64,000 nucleotides of DNA. Source: Takakia lepidozioides (taxonomy: Eukaryota; Streptophyta; Takakiopsida; Takakiales; Takakiaceae). Made by a program: the position numbers and the translations under genes. The stretch covers positions 66,383,053 to 66,447,052 of the forward strand of contig CM060732.1 in the NCBI GenBank assembly GCA_030704615.1. The letters are read 5' to 3'. Numbering within the stretch: the stretch's first letter is position 1; every line of letters begins with the position of its first letter. Positions 1 through 12,382 of the stretch are shown here, piece by piece. The notes below the pieces were generated by a model, which worked only from the letters and a program-made list of their open reading frames with translations, was not told the origin of the DNA and did no database searches.

Positions 1-342
1 GATGGAGAAGAGAATGTGGATGAAGGGAGTGAGCGTGAAACTACCCCTGGTAAAGCAATGCGGGGCTCAGGAAGGGGGAAGCTAAGGATAATGTCTAAGG
101 CATCAGCAACAAAACCAAAACGGAAACGCGGTAGTAGGGTGACACCAGTTGATCTAAATGTGAAATTTCCCACTGGTGCGGGCAACCGGTTTGGTCGGAC
201 ACTAGAACGATTCAAACAAGTCGCCCCAGACGATAGTGAAGAAACAGAGGATGAGGACCCGGAAGACATCATGGAGAGGAATGGTGGTGGAAAAGTGGCA
301 ATGGCTGACGATGATGAAGAAACAGAGGATGATATGGAGTAG
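1..342 (+). CDS. 3' end of an unknown acidic, basic-patch protein (partial)
   Basis: The frame is open from the first base of the window and ends at a TAG at 340-342, so this is the last part of a larger gene whose 5' end lies outside. About 113 residues are visible. They contain a basic stretch (KPKRKRG) that looks like a nuclear localisation signal, then a short segment with VDLNVKFP, then an acidic tail rich in Asp and Glu (DDSEETEDEDPED, then DDDEETEDD). No catalytic domain is visible and I do not recognise the family. A chromatin-associated or other nuclear protein is a reasonable inference from the composition alone. No splice acceptor is needed in the visible part. There is no ATG at the beginning of this frame, so no start should be placed here. 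Confidence 0.6.
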   Translation, partial: DGEENVDEGSERETTPGKAMRGSGRGKLRIMSKASATKPKRKRGSRVTPVDLNVKFPTGAGNRFGRTLERFKQVAPDDSEETEDEDPEDIMERNGGGKVAMADDDEETEDDME

Positions 343-2252
343 GTAGCTAAGGATCAATGACTCGGTGGAGACCTCAGTTGGTTGTGACTGTGAAGTGACA
401 GTCAAGTTTGAACTGGTTACCCTGTCACCATTTGTTCTGTAAAGACAAAGCAAGCTTTGGGCTAGAGCATGACGAGAAAGATTTGTAAATTGTCAGGCAG
501 TATCATTATTGCTCTTCAGAGCTTTCATGTTCTCTGGCTTGTCAAATATGATCACTAGTTGCAGGACGTCCATGACCGTCATTGCAAGAATTTGATGTCC
601 ACAAAACACTGTACCACCAATAAGACCTCATGGACTTCATAAATCTGACTCTCATGATCTGCATACTCGCAAACTCAAGTCCTCCGAGATGATGTAACTC
701 ATGTGAGAGAGAGAGAGAGAGAGAGAGCGAGATGGAGATCCCATAGATGAATGCCTTCTGTCCTTCAGTTGGATGTCAAATGCGCCATCCAAAATTGTTG
801 GCGTCCGACGAAATAAATTCGTATAGCAGAAACTGTTCATCCAATTTTGTTTGACCGTAACCTCAGCTTAACTGCGGTGATCGTAGTGCCAACATAGTGA
901 CGAATTATCTTAAGTAAAATTAAAAATCTACAAATTGTAGTTCTGTAGTGTTACCACAACCATAATTTTTAACTTCTACCGCAGGGTGGGTGCGTGAAAG
1001 GCATGCGCGGGAGATGATTGGGACATGCCCAGAATGGTGGTATGTTTTTTAACTCGATATTTATGAGCTACGTAGCTAAATATGTAATAATAAATCCAAT
1101 ATTAATTGATTATAAATGTTACTGATTTGTCGTAGATGGATGGAAATCCGCGCCCCCGACTAAGTTATGTCATCCATCGTTCCTGAGGGAGTGCGGGTAA
1201 GCGAATGGGTGAGAGCCAGGCGACGGATGTACGTTGTTCCCCGAAGGGGTTCAGCTGGTGACAGAGCGCCACGTCAGTTGGAAAGCCAGCAGCGCCCCGT
1301 CTCTCTGTGCCGTCTCTTGTCGTTACTGACCGTCTTCCCCAGAGCGCGTGCCGTGTCTGTTTGTCGCTCAAGTTAGAAAGGCAAAGGAGGAGGATCGGGG
1401 AATCACGCTGCACGGTTACCAGGCTTTTGTGTCTCACTAATATCTGTGATTGACAATGGTTTTCGTTTTTGGATGTTTCATTCTGCCAGTTGCAAGTTGA
1501 GCAGTCCGATTTCCCCGCCTTTCCCTGTCAGGCTTTGTCTCTCCCAAAGTAGGAATTCAATCGGGGAGGATTTGGTGCAATCTGGAACTTGCTTAACCTC
1601 AGACCTGGATTTTTCGGAAACGGAAATAAAGCCTTTTTGCTCTGCTAGCTTCTGTTTCTCGTGCAAGTTGCTTGTGGCAGGTGCTGCATTGCACCGACTG
1701 AAGTCCTTTGCCCCCTTGCTCTGCGCCCGCTCTGTGTCTCTAGTCTCGGTTAGCAATTGAGTACACAAGATCTGGAAGGTTGTCGTGTTCCACAATCGTC
1801 TGGTATTACTTTCTCTTTCCTGGAGGTTGTTCCTTCTGGTGATTGCTTCATCACATTGTCTCTAACAGCCACTACATTTCCACGTTAGAAACCTTCTCTG
1901 TTTTCAATCAAACCCTTGACTTTATCTCCATTCCTTTGGTGTCTGTCACATCCTCTAGCCGTGAGCGCCTCTGGCTTTTCTTGCTCCTTTAGCCCGTTGG
2001 ACTTGCAGATCTTACCCAAAGTTCCCTCTCCTATCTCTGCAAGTTTTCTTTGTGCAAGCAGCCTGTGCTAGGAATGGAAGCGGGCCTTCCCCTCGGAAAC
2101 ATGAGACTACTTGGGGGAGAATAAGTCTTCGGGTCGTATCACCATTCTCATATAGGTCAGGAGAAGCACCGAGTTGGTATCGAGAAGAAAAACAGGAAGA
2201 ATCATTTCGGGGGGGATCTAAGAAACAAGGTTGTTTGCATGAGAGGCAGAAA
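343..2252. other. Intergenic: 3' UTR of the first gene, then upstream region of the methyltransferase gene
   Basis: No protein-coding exon is recognised. The first few hundred bases are presumably the 3' UTR of the preceding gene. A (GA)n run lies at 705-727. Positions 1160-2250 are richer in GC and in CT tracts, as expected for a promoter and 5' UTR, possibly with a non-coding leader exon and intron. Several short overlapping frames on both strands here show no family resemblance. Confidence 0.5.
705..727. repeat. (GA)n microsatellite
   Basis: Uninterrupted GA dinucleotide run of about 23 bp in the presumed 3' flank of the first gene. Confidence 0.9.
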
Positions 2253-5200
2253 ATGACGAAGGGGAAGGGTCAGCCGCAGGCTTATGGAGATGAAGGGTAC
2301 TGGGACAATCGGTACAGCCAAGATGCAGGCTCGTTTGACTGGTACCAAAGGTATTCGGGATTGGCACCTCTTATCTCTATGTACATTCCCAAGACACATA
2401 AGGTCCTGATGGTCGGCTGCGGCAATGCAGGTGTGTTCTTGGTCTGAATCCTGAACCCCTCTTCATTTCATAGGAATATTTGGACAATCATCTATGTGGC
2501 TAGTCATGATCATCGACTCAAGTTATCGCCTGTGACAATGCAGGTGTGTTTTTGGCCTACGACATATCTCATTTAATACATTGGTAATGTCTTCATTTCA
2601 TTAGGACAATTTTCAGCTCTAAATGACCTGCATCGCTCAGAGCAGTGGAATTCCTTCTACTTTCCAGTCAATTCCTGTTTCATAACGAGATGAATGTTGG
2701 ATTCCACGATTCTGAGAGCGGGTCCAGAAAGGACGCATCATGTCCTTTGGGCACAGGCCCTAACGCTTTGATCTATTCCTATTTGGTGGCCATTTGAACT
2801 GTGAGGCAAATGTATCCTAGCTCGAGAATCGTCCTCTCATTCATCTCTGACATGACCCTCTTTTCTTATCGAGCAGACCTATGTTGTCATGAACCAATCC
2901 ATGTCACTCTCCACCCTGCAGTTTTGGCTATCGATATACATCAAAGGAGAGGGAAGTATGCATGAAGTTGAATAGTTTGTGCACTGCGGACTTGCTGAAC
3001 TTAGACCAGTCAATTGTCTGGTCTTCCCTCCACTTTGAACTTTTTCCGGTTTGTCCCAGAGAACTCCAGTGACCATTGTTTTGGTCGCACTCTGTCTGTA
3101 GGGTGGGATGAGGAACTACTCAATTCTCTTGATGGTATGGGCCATTAGTCAAAATGTACTTCCTCTAGTTGTAGCTCATGTGGTTGGGGTTTTGGGTGAG
3201 TTTCAGAGTTGTTGATATTCTCTGTGGGGATGTGGAGCCAGTCATATCAGAGGACATGGTGAATGACGGGTATCAAGATATTGTGAATATAGACATCTCA
3301 GCTGTTGTCATCGAAGCAATGCAGGCCAAATACAAGGGGATAAACCAATTGCAATGTACCATCCACCACCCTTAACTCTGGGTTGAGTGTGGGGCCTGCC
3401 TTTCCTCATGTTGAGATTGTTTGTTCCAGTTGTAAAAGAAGCTGACTTTAGGTGATCTGGTCTACAAGCTAAATGAAGACGGTATTGTTCGATTGTTCGA
3501 TTCTTTGGCCTTCAGAGCCCGGATGAATTATTTCAGAGTCTAGAGATACATAACATGTCTGAATGGTTTTCTTCAGAGTGTTACAACTGCAAGTGCCACA
3601 GAGATTCTTTTGTACTTTAAGCTAAGTGTTCGTTTTGTGAAGAGCGAGTTAATTTTCAGCTTGATGCATGAAGAAAAATATTCATGCCTTCAAACTCTTG
3701 AGCCTCAGTCAAAGCATGTGTGGCTAGACTTTGTTTGTGAACTCCTTAGTGTGCTGGGCCCCGCAGGAAGCAGGGCTAGTGAAGCAAATGGTGGAGCATG
3801 CAGAGATAGAATGTAATAGTGAGAATGACAGCGAGTGCTCAAATACTGGAAAGATTTGTTCCCTGAAATGAGTTTTCTCAAACTTTTGTTCTGAACAGAT
3901 ATGATCTAATGCCAGTGGGGGTTCTGATGAGGCCTGCAGACGTCAGGATGGATGTTCGGGACATGAAGGCATTCAAAGATCAGACATTTGACTCTATAGT
4001 TGATAAAGGTATTACCGCATCCTCCCAATACTGTGAAAAAACAGACATGCAAAGGCAGAGCCATGGTGGTAATATAGGCCACAAGACATTGTGCATGACT
4101 TTTTGAAATGTACAGCTCTGGCACAATACCCGTCCTCAGGGGAACGTTTCAGACTGTGGCCTGCTAGAACTTTCTGTGGCTGGTACAGAGTTGCCTCACA
4201 TCTGTTGGGCTACTGGTCAAGTTTGTAGTTTGATTTGTAGAGTGATTTGTAGAGTAAGTCCTCAGCGCCCTCAGCGGCGTAGTAAAGCACCGATTCTTTT
4301 GACTACATCGGACGACATACTCGCACCCACAGAAAAAATGCCAGTATCAGAATGCTTAACCCTTTCACAATCAACCCCTCCCGTAGGTTAGGATGCCAGG
4401 AGGCTCACAGTAGGGGAGGTCCTACTCAAAGCCATGATTAGTTGACATCTCATTTGGAATTCTTGGACTGTTCATGTCACTCAAAATTTGGGTGTGGTGT
4501 CTGGGTGGCTTTTGCATTTCAGGGATGTTGGACTCATTAATGGTAAGCATCTTGCCCAGAAAATCTTTTCAGGAGTTCGTATGTCAGGCTGTTTTGGGTT
4601 AATGAGATGTTTCCCCTTATGGTGAAAGATGTGGTTGAGTGATCCTTTCTTTCCCTTCTTTTCCCCCTTGGGTTAGGGGTGTGGGGTTTGCATAGGGCTG
4701 AGGGACATTTTATCTTCTTTAAACCAAGCAGTCAGCTCTCTTCCTCAATGCTTGTCTCTAGATGTTTAAATAGCTGACTAGCTCTTGTTGATTGCTTTGG
4801 GGATGCAGTGTGGAGCTAGTGCACCCTTCAGTGCACAAACAATGCTGCAGGAGGTCCGCAGGTCCTTGCTTTTTGCACCTATTTCTTGAACTGTGCCTTA
4901 CTAGACTAATATCTCTTATCGGTGTACTTAGCTGTCTATGTTCCACCCTCAATTTGAGTTATTGATGTGAGTGTGAAGTTGTCCAGTCAATTTCTCCTTA
5001 GACTCAGCCGCAGGTCCTCCGCTGTTGGATGGGGTATAAGGATCTGACTGGAAGTGAAGGTCGTGTCCATTGGTCGGGCTGTTCCCCATACCAATCTGCA
5101 AATTTAAACTAGTCCATAGCTTCCACACCAAGAAATCACCAGCACATGCACATCAAATTCTAGAACCTTTGCTACAAATTTGTTGGTGTGAGAAGGGGCC

Positions 5201-7313
5201 TAAAGTTTACACAGTTGGAGGCACCCACTCATTCTTGATTCCATGTGCACATTAGGAACATTATAATGTGAACTGCCACGCAGCTGGTTGGTCAGAATAG
5301 CAAGCTTCCTTTTTTTAACCTGAGGTTGTTGTGCAAGCTTCTAAAGGGAAGTTTACCTGTGACTTTGGTATGGGCACACCAGGGTCTTGAAACCAGGCGG
5401 TGTATACATGCTGGTAGGATTGTTTACCACTCTCCTTTCCGTCTCTTTGTCTGTGCTTTCTGTTGTTATGGCGGCTATGTTCAAATTTGGCCCAGTTCAA
5501 AGTTTCAGTGGTTCTTTCTGATGTAGAGTCTTATTTGAGAGTTCAATCGTGTGAGTGGAGCATCTATGTAGGTGCGTGGGTCAATGCTCAAAACTTTGTC
5601 CTCATTGAGTGCTTTACTAAGCAGGGGTTTGCAATTGTTTGCACGCAGATTACATATGGTGATCCCAGAGTGCGCATTCCTCACTTGAAGACTCCAGAGT
5701 TCTTGTGGAATACCATTCTCCATGTCATACGTAAGTCTCTCCACACCGGTGTATTTCAAGATACCAAACGACAATGTGTCTGATGCGAATGTAAGCACAA
5801 TTCCTGGTTTTAGAAAGGACAAGTTTCTATGCTGTTTTCTATGAGGCTGAGTGGGTTTTACTCTCAAAGGATCTAAAAAGTAACCTCTCAGAACTTTCCC
5901 CTCCTTAAGGTGAGTGGAAACTGGCACATTTTAGCCCCTTCAACTGGGGACCACCAACTGGTAACACAGCACAAACCAGACCTAAGACTAGGTGTGCCAG
6001 GCCTTTGTTCAGGATTTAGGGGTGTGTTCTCTGTGGCTACTGGCCTTCAATTTGCCAGATGATTTTCACGCCAATGGGCCTTTTCTTTCCCTGAAAACCA
6101 GTGAACCAACTAAATGCTCTTACATGGCACTCACCACGAAGCTCACCCATAAGTATTCTAGCAATCATCAATGAGCAGCCTCATATAAAAACCATCCTTA
6201 CACCCAGTGGTTGTTTTTCCACCACTACTACTGCATTTATCCCTCCTAAACAACTTGGTGAGTGCTATTGTAGCCTGGGGAGGTTTCAGCAATGGCCGTC
6301 GTCGCGGGGTTAGACGGAGGTCTGCAGAATCTGATGACTATGGTATGGAGCATATCACCAATATGCCTTCATCAGTGTTATGGAAACGGAATTATAGATG
6401 AAACTTCAAACTTGCACAAATCTCATCACTGACACGGCAAGTACAAGTGCTGTAAACCAAAGTGACTGACAGGTTTTGGGACATTTTGATGTTGCAAAAA
6501 ATTGTAAAGATTGGTCATTGTTATACACCTGATGGTTTGGCCTTTCATTTGTCCTTTCAATCACCAACTACAATCTATGGGAGGCAGTGCCTGCTGTTAT
6601 TAAACCAGTGATGGTGGACAAATTGTGGCACCCAGTTCAATTTTTTGGGTTTGAGGCAGATAGAGGCATAAGTTCTAGTAAGCTTCAACATGAGCTGTGA
6701 CTTGTGAGAAGGTTTAAGTCCCCAAGTCCTCTTTGATGCAGCCAGACCTGGTTCAAGGAGAGCTCACGAGAGTACCTCCAGATTGCTTACTGATCCAGTG
6801 CTCCTAAATGAGGATATGACGCTTGGTCCGATGTTCAATCTTGAAGATCCTGACTTGCATTATGTCTATATCTGTACCAAGGTAAGGCATCAGCCTTTCT
6901 TTTGATGGACGATTGCATTTTCATGTGTCTGTAGTGGCTTTGGTTGCAATGTAGTTGGAATCACAATCAATCATCTGTGATACACGTTTGGGCCTCTGGA
7001 CAGTTACACTTTTATTAAGTCTCAAGGATATTTGGCTGCATAGTCTACACAATTTCTTGGTAGTTCTGACTAGTCTGTGATGCATAAATAAGTTTTAGCA
7101 GTAAATGGCCTCAGAATTGGCTAGTTATGCATAGACCATAGAAGAACATAATACCCAGCGGAGCAATTTGCAATGTTGATAACCAACGTTAATAAAGTGG
7201 AGAACAAAATCTATATCACTCACTTGAGTTCGTGATCCATTGGAACACAGGAAGCCCCTGTTGCAAAGGAACCTTCAAAAGGAAAGAAGGATGCCAAAGG
7301 AAAGAAGAAGTGA
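2253..7313 (+). CDS. METTL13/EEF1AKMT4-like SAM-dependent methyltransferase, nine exons
   Basis: Exons: 2253-2430, 3242-3355, 3940-4008, 4523-4542, 4809-4861, 5383-5413, 5649-5730, 6742-6881, 7251-7313. All introns are GT-AG, every join keeps phase, and the product is 249 residues. The start at 2253 gives an N-terminus (MTKGKG, then YGDEGYWDNRY) that fits the family; the frame is open further upstream without similarity. Class I methyltransferase landmarks are VGCGNA (54-59, SAM-binding motif I), NIDIS (acidic residue after strand 2), MDVRDM (101-106), DKGMLDSLM (119-127, family KGTLD) and LKPGG (147-151), followed by ITYGDPRVR. Members of this family include eukaryotic eEF1A lysine methyltransferases; the substrate here is inferred, not shown. 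The lysine-rich C-terminal tail is encoded by the last exon. Exons four and six are microexons of 20 and 31 nt. The family's Thr after KG is Met here. A LINE scrap lies downstream. Confidence 0.88.
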
Positions 7314-8571
7314 TTTTTCAGAGTTTATTTCTGTCTCTCATTTGAGAGGTAATGAAGAGAGCCACAAAATGATTCAGAGGGCCAATCTAAACATAATTGA
7401 ATCTACTGAATGTAACAGAAATTACAGATAATCATGAGAGGTGTTGGCCAATCTTGACATACTTCACTGCAATCATTGTTACTTAAGTGGGAAGCAGAAT
7501 ACTGTCCTGTGCTTAGAAACAGACGAAAAAAGGAACAGGGAGGCCTTAACTTTGCTTTTACTGACCATGCAGGAATTATACCCCTATTGGCTGAGTGGCA
7601 AGTGTGCAATGGACAGCTCTCTCTTGCAGGGGGGGGACTGTCCTTTCTGACGTCTGATTTCCTTGAAATGTCAATCTTGATGTGGTGTGAATGAGGCATG
7701 CTGTGTGGTTCCAGATGAAACTCTTGAAGTTCTGATTGTATTCTGTGGTAATACTTGCCAGGCAGAGAAGGAACCATAACAGCTTACGGAAGCAAGGGAT
7801 TCTACATAGACACAGACAAAGGACTCCTTGGATGTGACAATGATTGATTAATTGGATACTTCATCCAGCACACGATTCTGGGTGGCTGATTTAGTGATCT
7901 TAACTATTGCAAGTCAGGGGTGATAAGATACACCATAGCCTGAGGAAATGGTGACTGTTGCTTCTTTGTGGGCTTCTCTGGGCCTGTCGTTGTTGGAGGT
8001 CACTGAGAAGTATGAGGGTTAATCTGCTTGGGCTGTCTGTATTTTAATCTGTTATGTAGGAGTCTTCTAACTGCGCTTTATGCAATCCCCTGGTGGCTGG
8101 GAAATCATATCAGTATCATTAAGGCAATTGTTTGGTTTGGATGAGGGTGAGGTTTGGACCAGAGCACTTGGCATCTCATGCTCTCTTTGCACCTTCAATT
8201 GCTACTTTTCCTCTGCTCATCATGATGTGAGTAGTTTTCAACTGTACATGTCATTTGGATCACAATGAAATGAAATGAAGGAGCATGGTTCCCACCTTCC
8301 CCCCAGGCGTTGCCGGATCCGAGATTAATGCAGACCAGATCCTGCTGGAAGAATTAAGTTTTGTCATTTATATTCCCACATTGTATGTGGCATCCCCAAC
8401 ACAGGAACATGATTTCACGCCCCCTTGTCATGAAGCTAATGTATGTCCCTATAAATTTGCCCTGATAACTATTTTCCCTTGGTCTAAACTGGTAAACGGA
8501 TTTGTTACACGAGATCACAACACCTTTTCAGAAGTTTCTTCTCTCTCTCTTGTTCTCTCTTTTGCACAGAA
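7314..8571. other. Intergenic, no gene recognised
   Basis: 3' flank of the methyltransferase gene. Short frames are present on both strands but none resembles a known family. The last few hundred bases lead into a LINE-derived segment and may belong to it. Confidence 0.5.
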
Positions 8572-9240
8572 CAGATCGATGTTTATGTGAAGGGATTTCT
8601 ACAGCATAATTGGAAAACTTTGATCAATTGTTTGTTTCAAGATAAGTCATACTACTGGAGTCAGCCCCGGACAAAGGTAGTTTCTGTCCCTTTGTGTTCC
8701 GCTCAAACTGGGCATGGGGTCAGTGGCCACAAGGCTGTGGCAAACATCCTCTTATGCGTACGTATCCTCTTTTGCCTAGACTGGAATTTAAACTCAGGGC
8801 AGGAAACCTACCTTTGAACAGCAAAGAGACGGATAGAGGAAAGGGGGATGGCGAATGCCCATTTTGTGAAGACAATATCCACGTTCTGATTCGTTGTCCT
8901 GGGTACTCTCACCAGAGAGACACCCTCTTCAAATCCATCAAGGGAATTGTATCTGCACCTCTGTTTACCAACTTTGAAAATCTAGAGGCTGAGCCGAAAG
9001 CCCAGGCCCTGCTGGGGTCTAGTTATTGGGCAAATCACACACAGCATATTGATGTTTGTGTGAAGGGATTTCTCGAGGATATCTGGAAAACTTGGATCAA
9101 TTCTCTTTCAAGGTAAGTCATACTACGGGCGTCAGCCCCTGACAGAGGTACTTTTGTCCCTCTGTGTTCTGCTCAAACTGGGGGCAATGGCCACAAGGCT
9201 ATGGCAAACAATGTCTTACGAGTATATTCTCTCTTTTGCC
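8572..9240 (+). mobile_element. LINE 3'-end fragment with a duplicated terminal segment
   Basis: The frame at 8694-9116 reads LEFKLRAGNLPLN, then CPFCEDNIHVLIRCPGYSHQR. This is the LRLG...N, CxxC...HxxxxC pattern found at the C-terminal end of non-LTR retrotransposon polyproteins after the reverse transcriptase. It ends VKGFLEDIWKTWINSLSR and a stop. The last roughly 70 coding bases plus about 120 bases of 3' sequence occur twice, at about 8572-8775 and 9051-9240, with roughly 80% identity by eye. The first copy reads VYVKGFLQHNWKTLINC in a shifted frame. No endonuclease or catalytic reverse transcriptase part is visible, so this is a 5'-truncated, decayed remnant and not a host gene. It appears to be a different LINE lineage from the large element at 20.7-26 kb. 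Confidence 0.6.
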
Positions 9241-9397
9241 TCTTTAAGCTGATTCCAAACCCCCCACAATGCTATTCAACCTGTGTAATGTGTACACTCT
9301 ACAAAGGCATGCTCTGCTGTGGAAGAAGCATATCGTGATATCCTTTCACCAGATAATTGGGCTTTGTTTTCTACATTGCCTGTCGCAGACTAAGAAT

Positions 9398-11002
9398 TTA
9401 CTTAACTGGCTTGTACAAGACAGTGGTAACATATTTGGACCTAAAGCGCTTAGTCAAGCCAAGTGCAAGCACAGTGCACGAAGTCTTACCTTTCTCAACA
9501 TACAAGTGGTTCAAAATAGAATGTTGCGGTCGAGGCAAAGCCCCTGGAGCTTGTGGCACATTTAGCAACGTCAAGTGCAGATGGGGAGGTACTGCTGGTG
9601 GTTCTTTGGTGTAATCTTCAGGGCCAGGAATTGGGTCACAGTAGGTAGATTCTGGGGACATTGGCGGATCAAACCCGGCAACATTCTCCAGATTTTCTGG
9701 GACATAGTCCTGCAGAACAGAGTCTGGTCTCCATGAGAACATGCATGAAGAGAACCCCACATGCTTCCTGGTCACCATATCATCATGTATTCTAATGTGG
9801 ATGGATATTCTCTGTACTACCTGCTAGTTGCAGGCCAATCCAAGAAAAACATAGAAACTCACCTGCACATCGAGCACATTGTTAACATTGTCCATTTCAT
9901 CACAGACTGCAGGCATATCTGGTGCATATCTCCACTTGCCATCGACAATGAACTTGAACTGGTAGACTCCAGATGGGAGCATTTTGATGATTGTATACTC
10001 CTTCCCAGATTTTTGTAGCGGTTGCCTGCTCCAAACCAAGCCACAGTTTAGGGTTTCTAGCTCAATGATGATATCCTCAACAACAAGCACAATTCGCTTG
10101 TTTTCCCCTGCCAAAACTCACCACTTTCACCATTTCAGAGGTGAAAAGCGGCCTCTTACATTTATTTCAGCCAAATCAGCCAGCTAAGTTCTTTCCCGAT
10201 AGTCATCATGTCCGAGTTGGGAAGACAGAGACCAGAAGCAAGAAAACCAGAGGGGGCCATGTAAGAGAGATGCACCTGGTTGACCAGTTGTCCCAGGATC
10301 CTTGAATGGATACATTGTTTCCACCGTAGTTCCAGACAATCATGGTGGCCACTCCTCGATCAGGCTGGACATATGACGGCACTTCTCCATACATGCCCCC
10401 TGCTTGTTGGTACCTTCCCAATCCCAGCTCGTCTGCCTTGGGGATTGGCACCATTGGTACCTTCACAATGAATCAGAGATAACCTGGGTGGGTTTCCATG
10501 GCTATTTCCGCTACAAATGTAGCCTGGTTAATTTGCCCAATGACCAAGTTTGAGACTCACTACTTTCCAGTGTCAGATATTCACAACCCATTTTCCGCTG
10601 AACTCTTGCAGCAAACTGGGCAGGGAGCTGCCACACAGGGAGACCCCAGCACCGGCTGTGTCCAGGAGGTACAACAATAACCACGAGAAGTCCTACATGC
10701 TTCTAGAGAGATCGGAATGAACCTGCGTAGATGGAAATTGCAAACAATACCTGGGGAGCGAACACTAACGGAGACCGTGCCGCACTGCCCGGGCTGTCAG
10801 GTGGGCTGTGGCCCATGGACTCGGTGGAGCCTGAATGACCCAATCCACCAGGATGCCCAGGATGCTGTAAGTGTTGTTGATGGTGGCCAGAAGGTGGCAC
10901 TCCGAAATCTTGTGCGAGTCTGTTCGATGGGTGCACATTGATCCCTTCAGACACGGGCCTGCCTTGAAATACTTTGCCCTCTCGCACAATCGTGTTTCCC
11001 AT
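9398..11002 (-). CDS. SnRK1 (SNF1/AMPK-related kinase) beta subunit, AKINbeta1/2 type
   Basis: Four exons in coding order: 11002-10751, 10460-10276, 10025-9863, 9709-9398. Joins are GT-AG and in phase; the product is 303 residues. The start gives [10 protein letters not shown], an N-myristoylation signal (Gly2) typical of plant beta1/beta2 subunits, which can tether SnRK1 to membranes. Next comes a low-complexity linker rich in His, Gly and Ser. A glycogen-binding (CBM48) domain follows at about residues 120-205, with [19 protein letters not shown] and [21 protein letters not shown]. The C-terminal ASC domain covers about 220-303, with [22 protein letters not shown] and [13 protein letters not shown], and binds the alpha and gamma subunits. 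The role is scaffold and targeting subunit of the energy-sensing SnRK1 kinase complex. The gene converges with the methyltransferase gene. Nothing is missing relative to the family. Confidence 0.93.
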
Positions 11003-12382
11003 TGCAGCCTCACACAATCAAGTGCGTTTTCAGATTACTGCGTCTGCAGCATTCTTCTTGGCATGCTTGCAATGCGGGCTACGGCACTCTTGACATGTCA
11101 TGGAAGTTGGTTTCAGCTTGTCTACTCATCCAGGGAAGGGTGTTCTGGGGACGGATTTCGCCTTTGCAAGTCGACTCGACACTCGACACTCTGTAAGGCA
11201 ATTTCAGTAGGAACTACATGTGTTCTTTGCAATCAAACTTCGCAATCTTTGATGAGGAACATGTGGAAAGCTCAAAGACTTTAAGCACGAAGTAGGTGAA
11301 CCCAAGCAAACAAAATCCATGATGCATCACCGTTTCTCAGCCCCCTCTGCACCGAGGTGCACTTTGCTTACCACTTTTGATGGCGGAGAATGTTCTCTGT
11401 GTGGCCCCACCCAGCATCTTGGCATACTTTACAAACACCGCTAAAGGTATTTACAACAACAATCGTTCACTGGAGACAGAGCTGGAGCATCTCCAACTAC
11501 AAACCTTGCAGACTACTAAGTTACTATTCGGATGGAGATGAGAGGATGTGGGTGGCCCACTCAAGCCTGGTTGCTCATAATCATAATAGTTATTCATTCA
11601 CTATTGCAGAGCATACGTTATTTCATCTTGTCTTTGAGAACAACCTGAGCAATATCCCTTGTTGGGACAACACACATGCAAATTGGGAGTTTTCAGTCTT
11701 GAGGGCAGAGCAGATGCTACTGGTTAAAATTTTAACAGCGACCAATTGAAACAATTTCTCTAGGACACAGCACTAGTTTTCTTTGTCCTTTTCAAGTCCC
11801 TGTCTGAAGCAGATGGTGACCATTGTAGACAAATCTTCAGTGCCACTATTAGTTATCATTGGCTTTGGGAGCAATTGTGAGCTTCAGATGATTATTTCAG
11901 TTGGACTTGTGTGAACTACCCAATGTCTCGCGTGCTTGCAATCTCACATGCCAGTTCCCATGGAGAGCCAAGTATTATAGTGCTACACTCTTCAATCTTG
12001 TAATTGTTAGTGTCAGAAGGTCATTCCATAGTCCAAGGCACCTACTTGAACTATCCAATGCCTCCACAAGGAGGGATGCAGGTCTGATGCACCTTGCAAT
12101 GCCAAATTGACACCTAACATTCATGCAACCTCAAATGCCAGGTCACATGAGATCTTTCAGCATATCGTAGAAACTCCAATTACACTGTAAAGCTTACCAC
12201 AACAAGTCCAGTCGATCCATGGGGTAGCAGGGGGTACTCAGGCCCTCGTTGGGAGAAAGAGTGCCAAAAAGACAGAGACTTCCTTAAATCTAAAAGTTGG
12301 ACAATGCAACAGCTGGTTAAAAAAAATCAAGAAACCAGAATTATAGTCTGTCCAGCGCACATTTGAAGGGTCCACGAATAAC
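11003..12382. other. Intergenic between two minus-strand genes
   Basis: Contains the promoter and 5' UTR of the SnRK1 beta gene and the 3' flank of the eL27 gene. No coding exon, RNA gene or repeat is recognised. Confidence 0.5.

Noticed and set aside
5070-5255. Frame with VGGTHSFLI as the methyltransferase LKPGG exon
   Set aside because: The phase does not fit either neighbouring exon, and the true exon (RVLKPGGVYML) is at 5383-5413 with clean splice sites.
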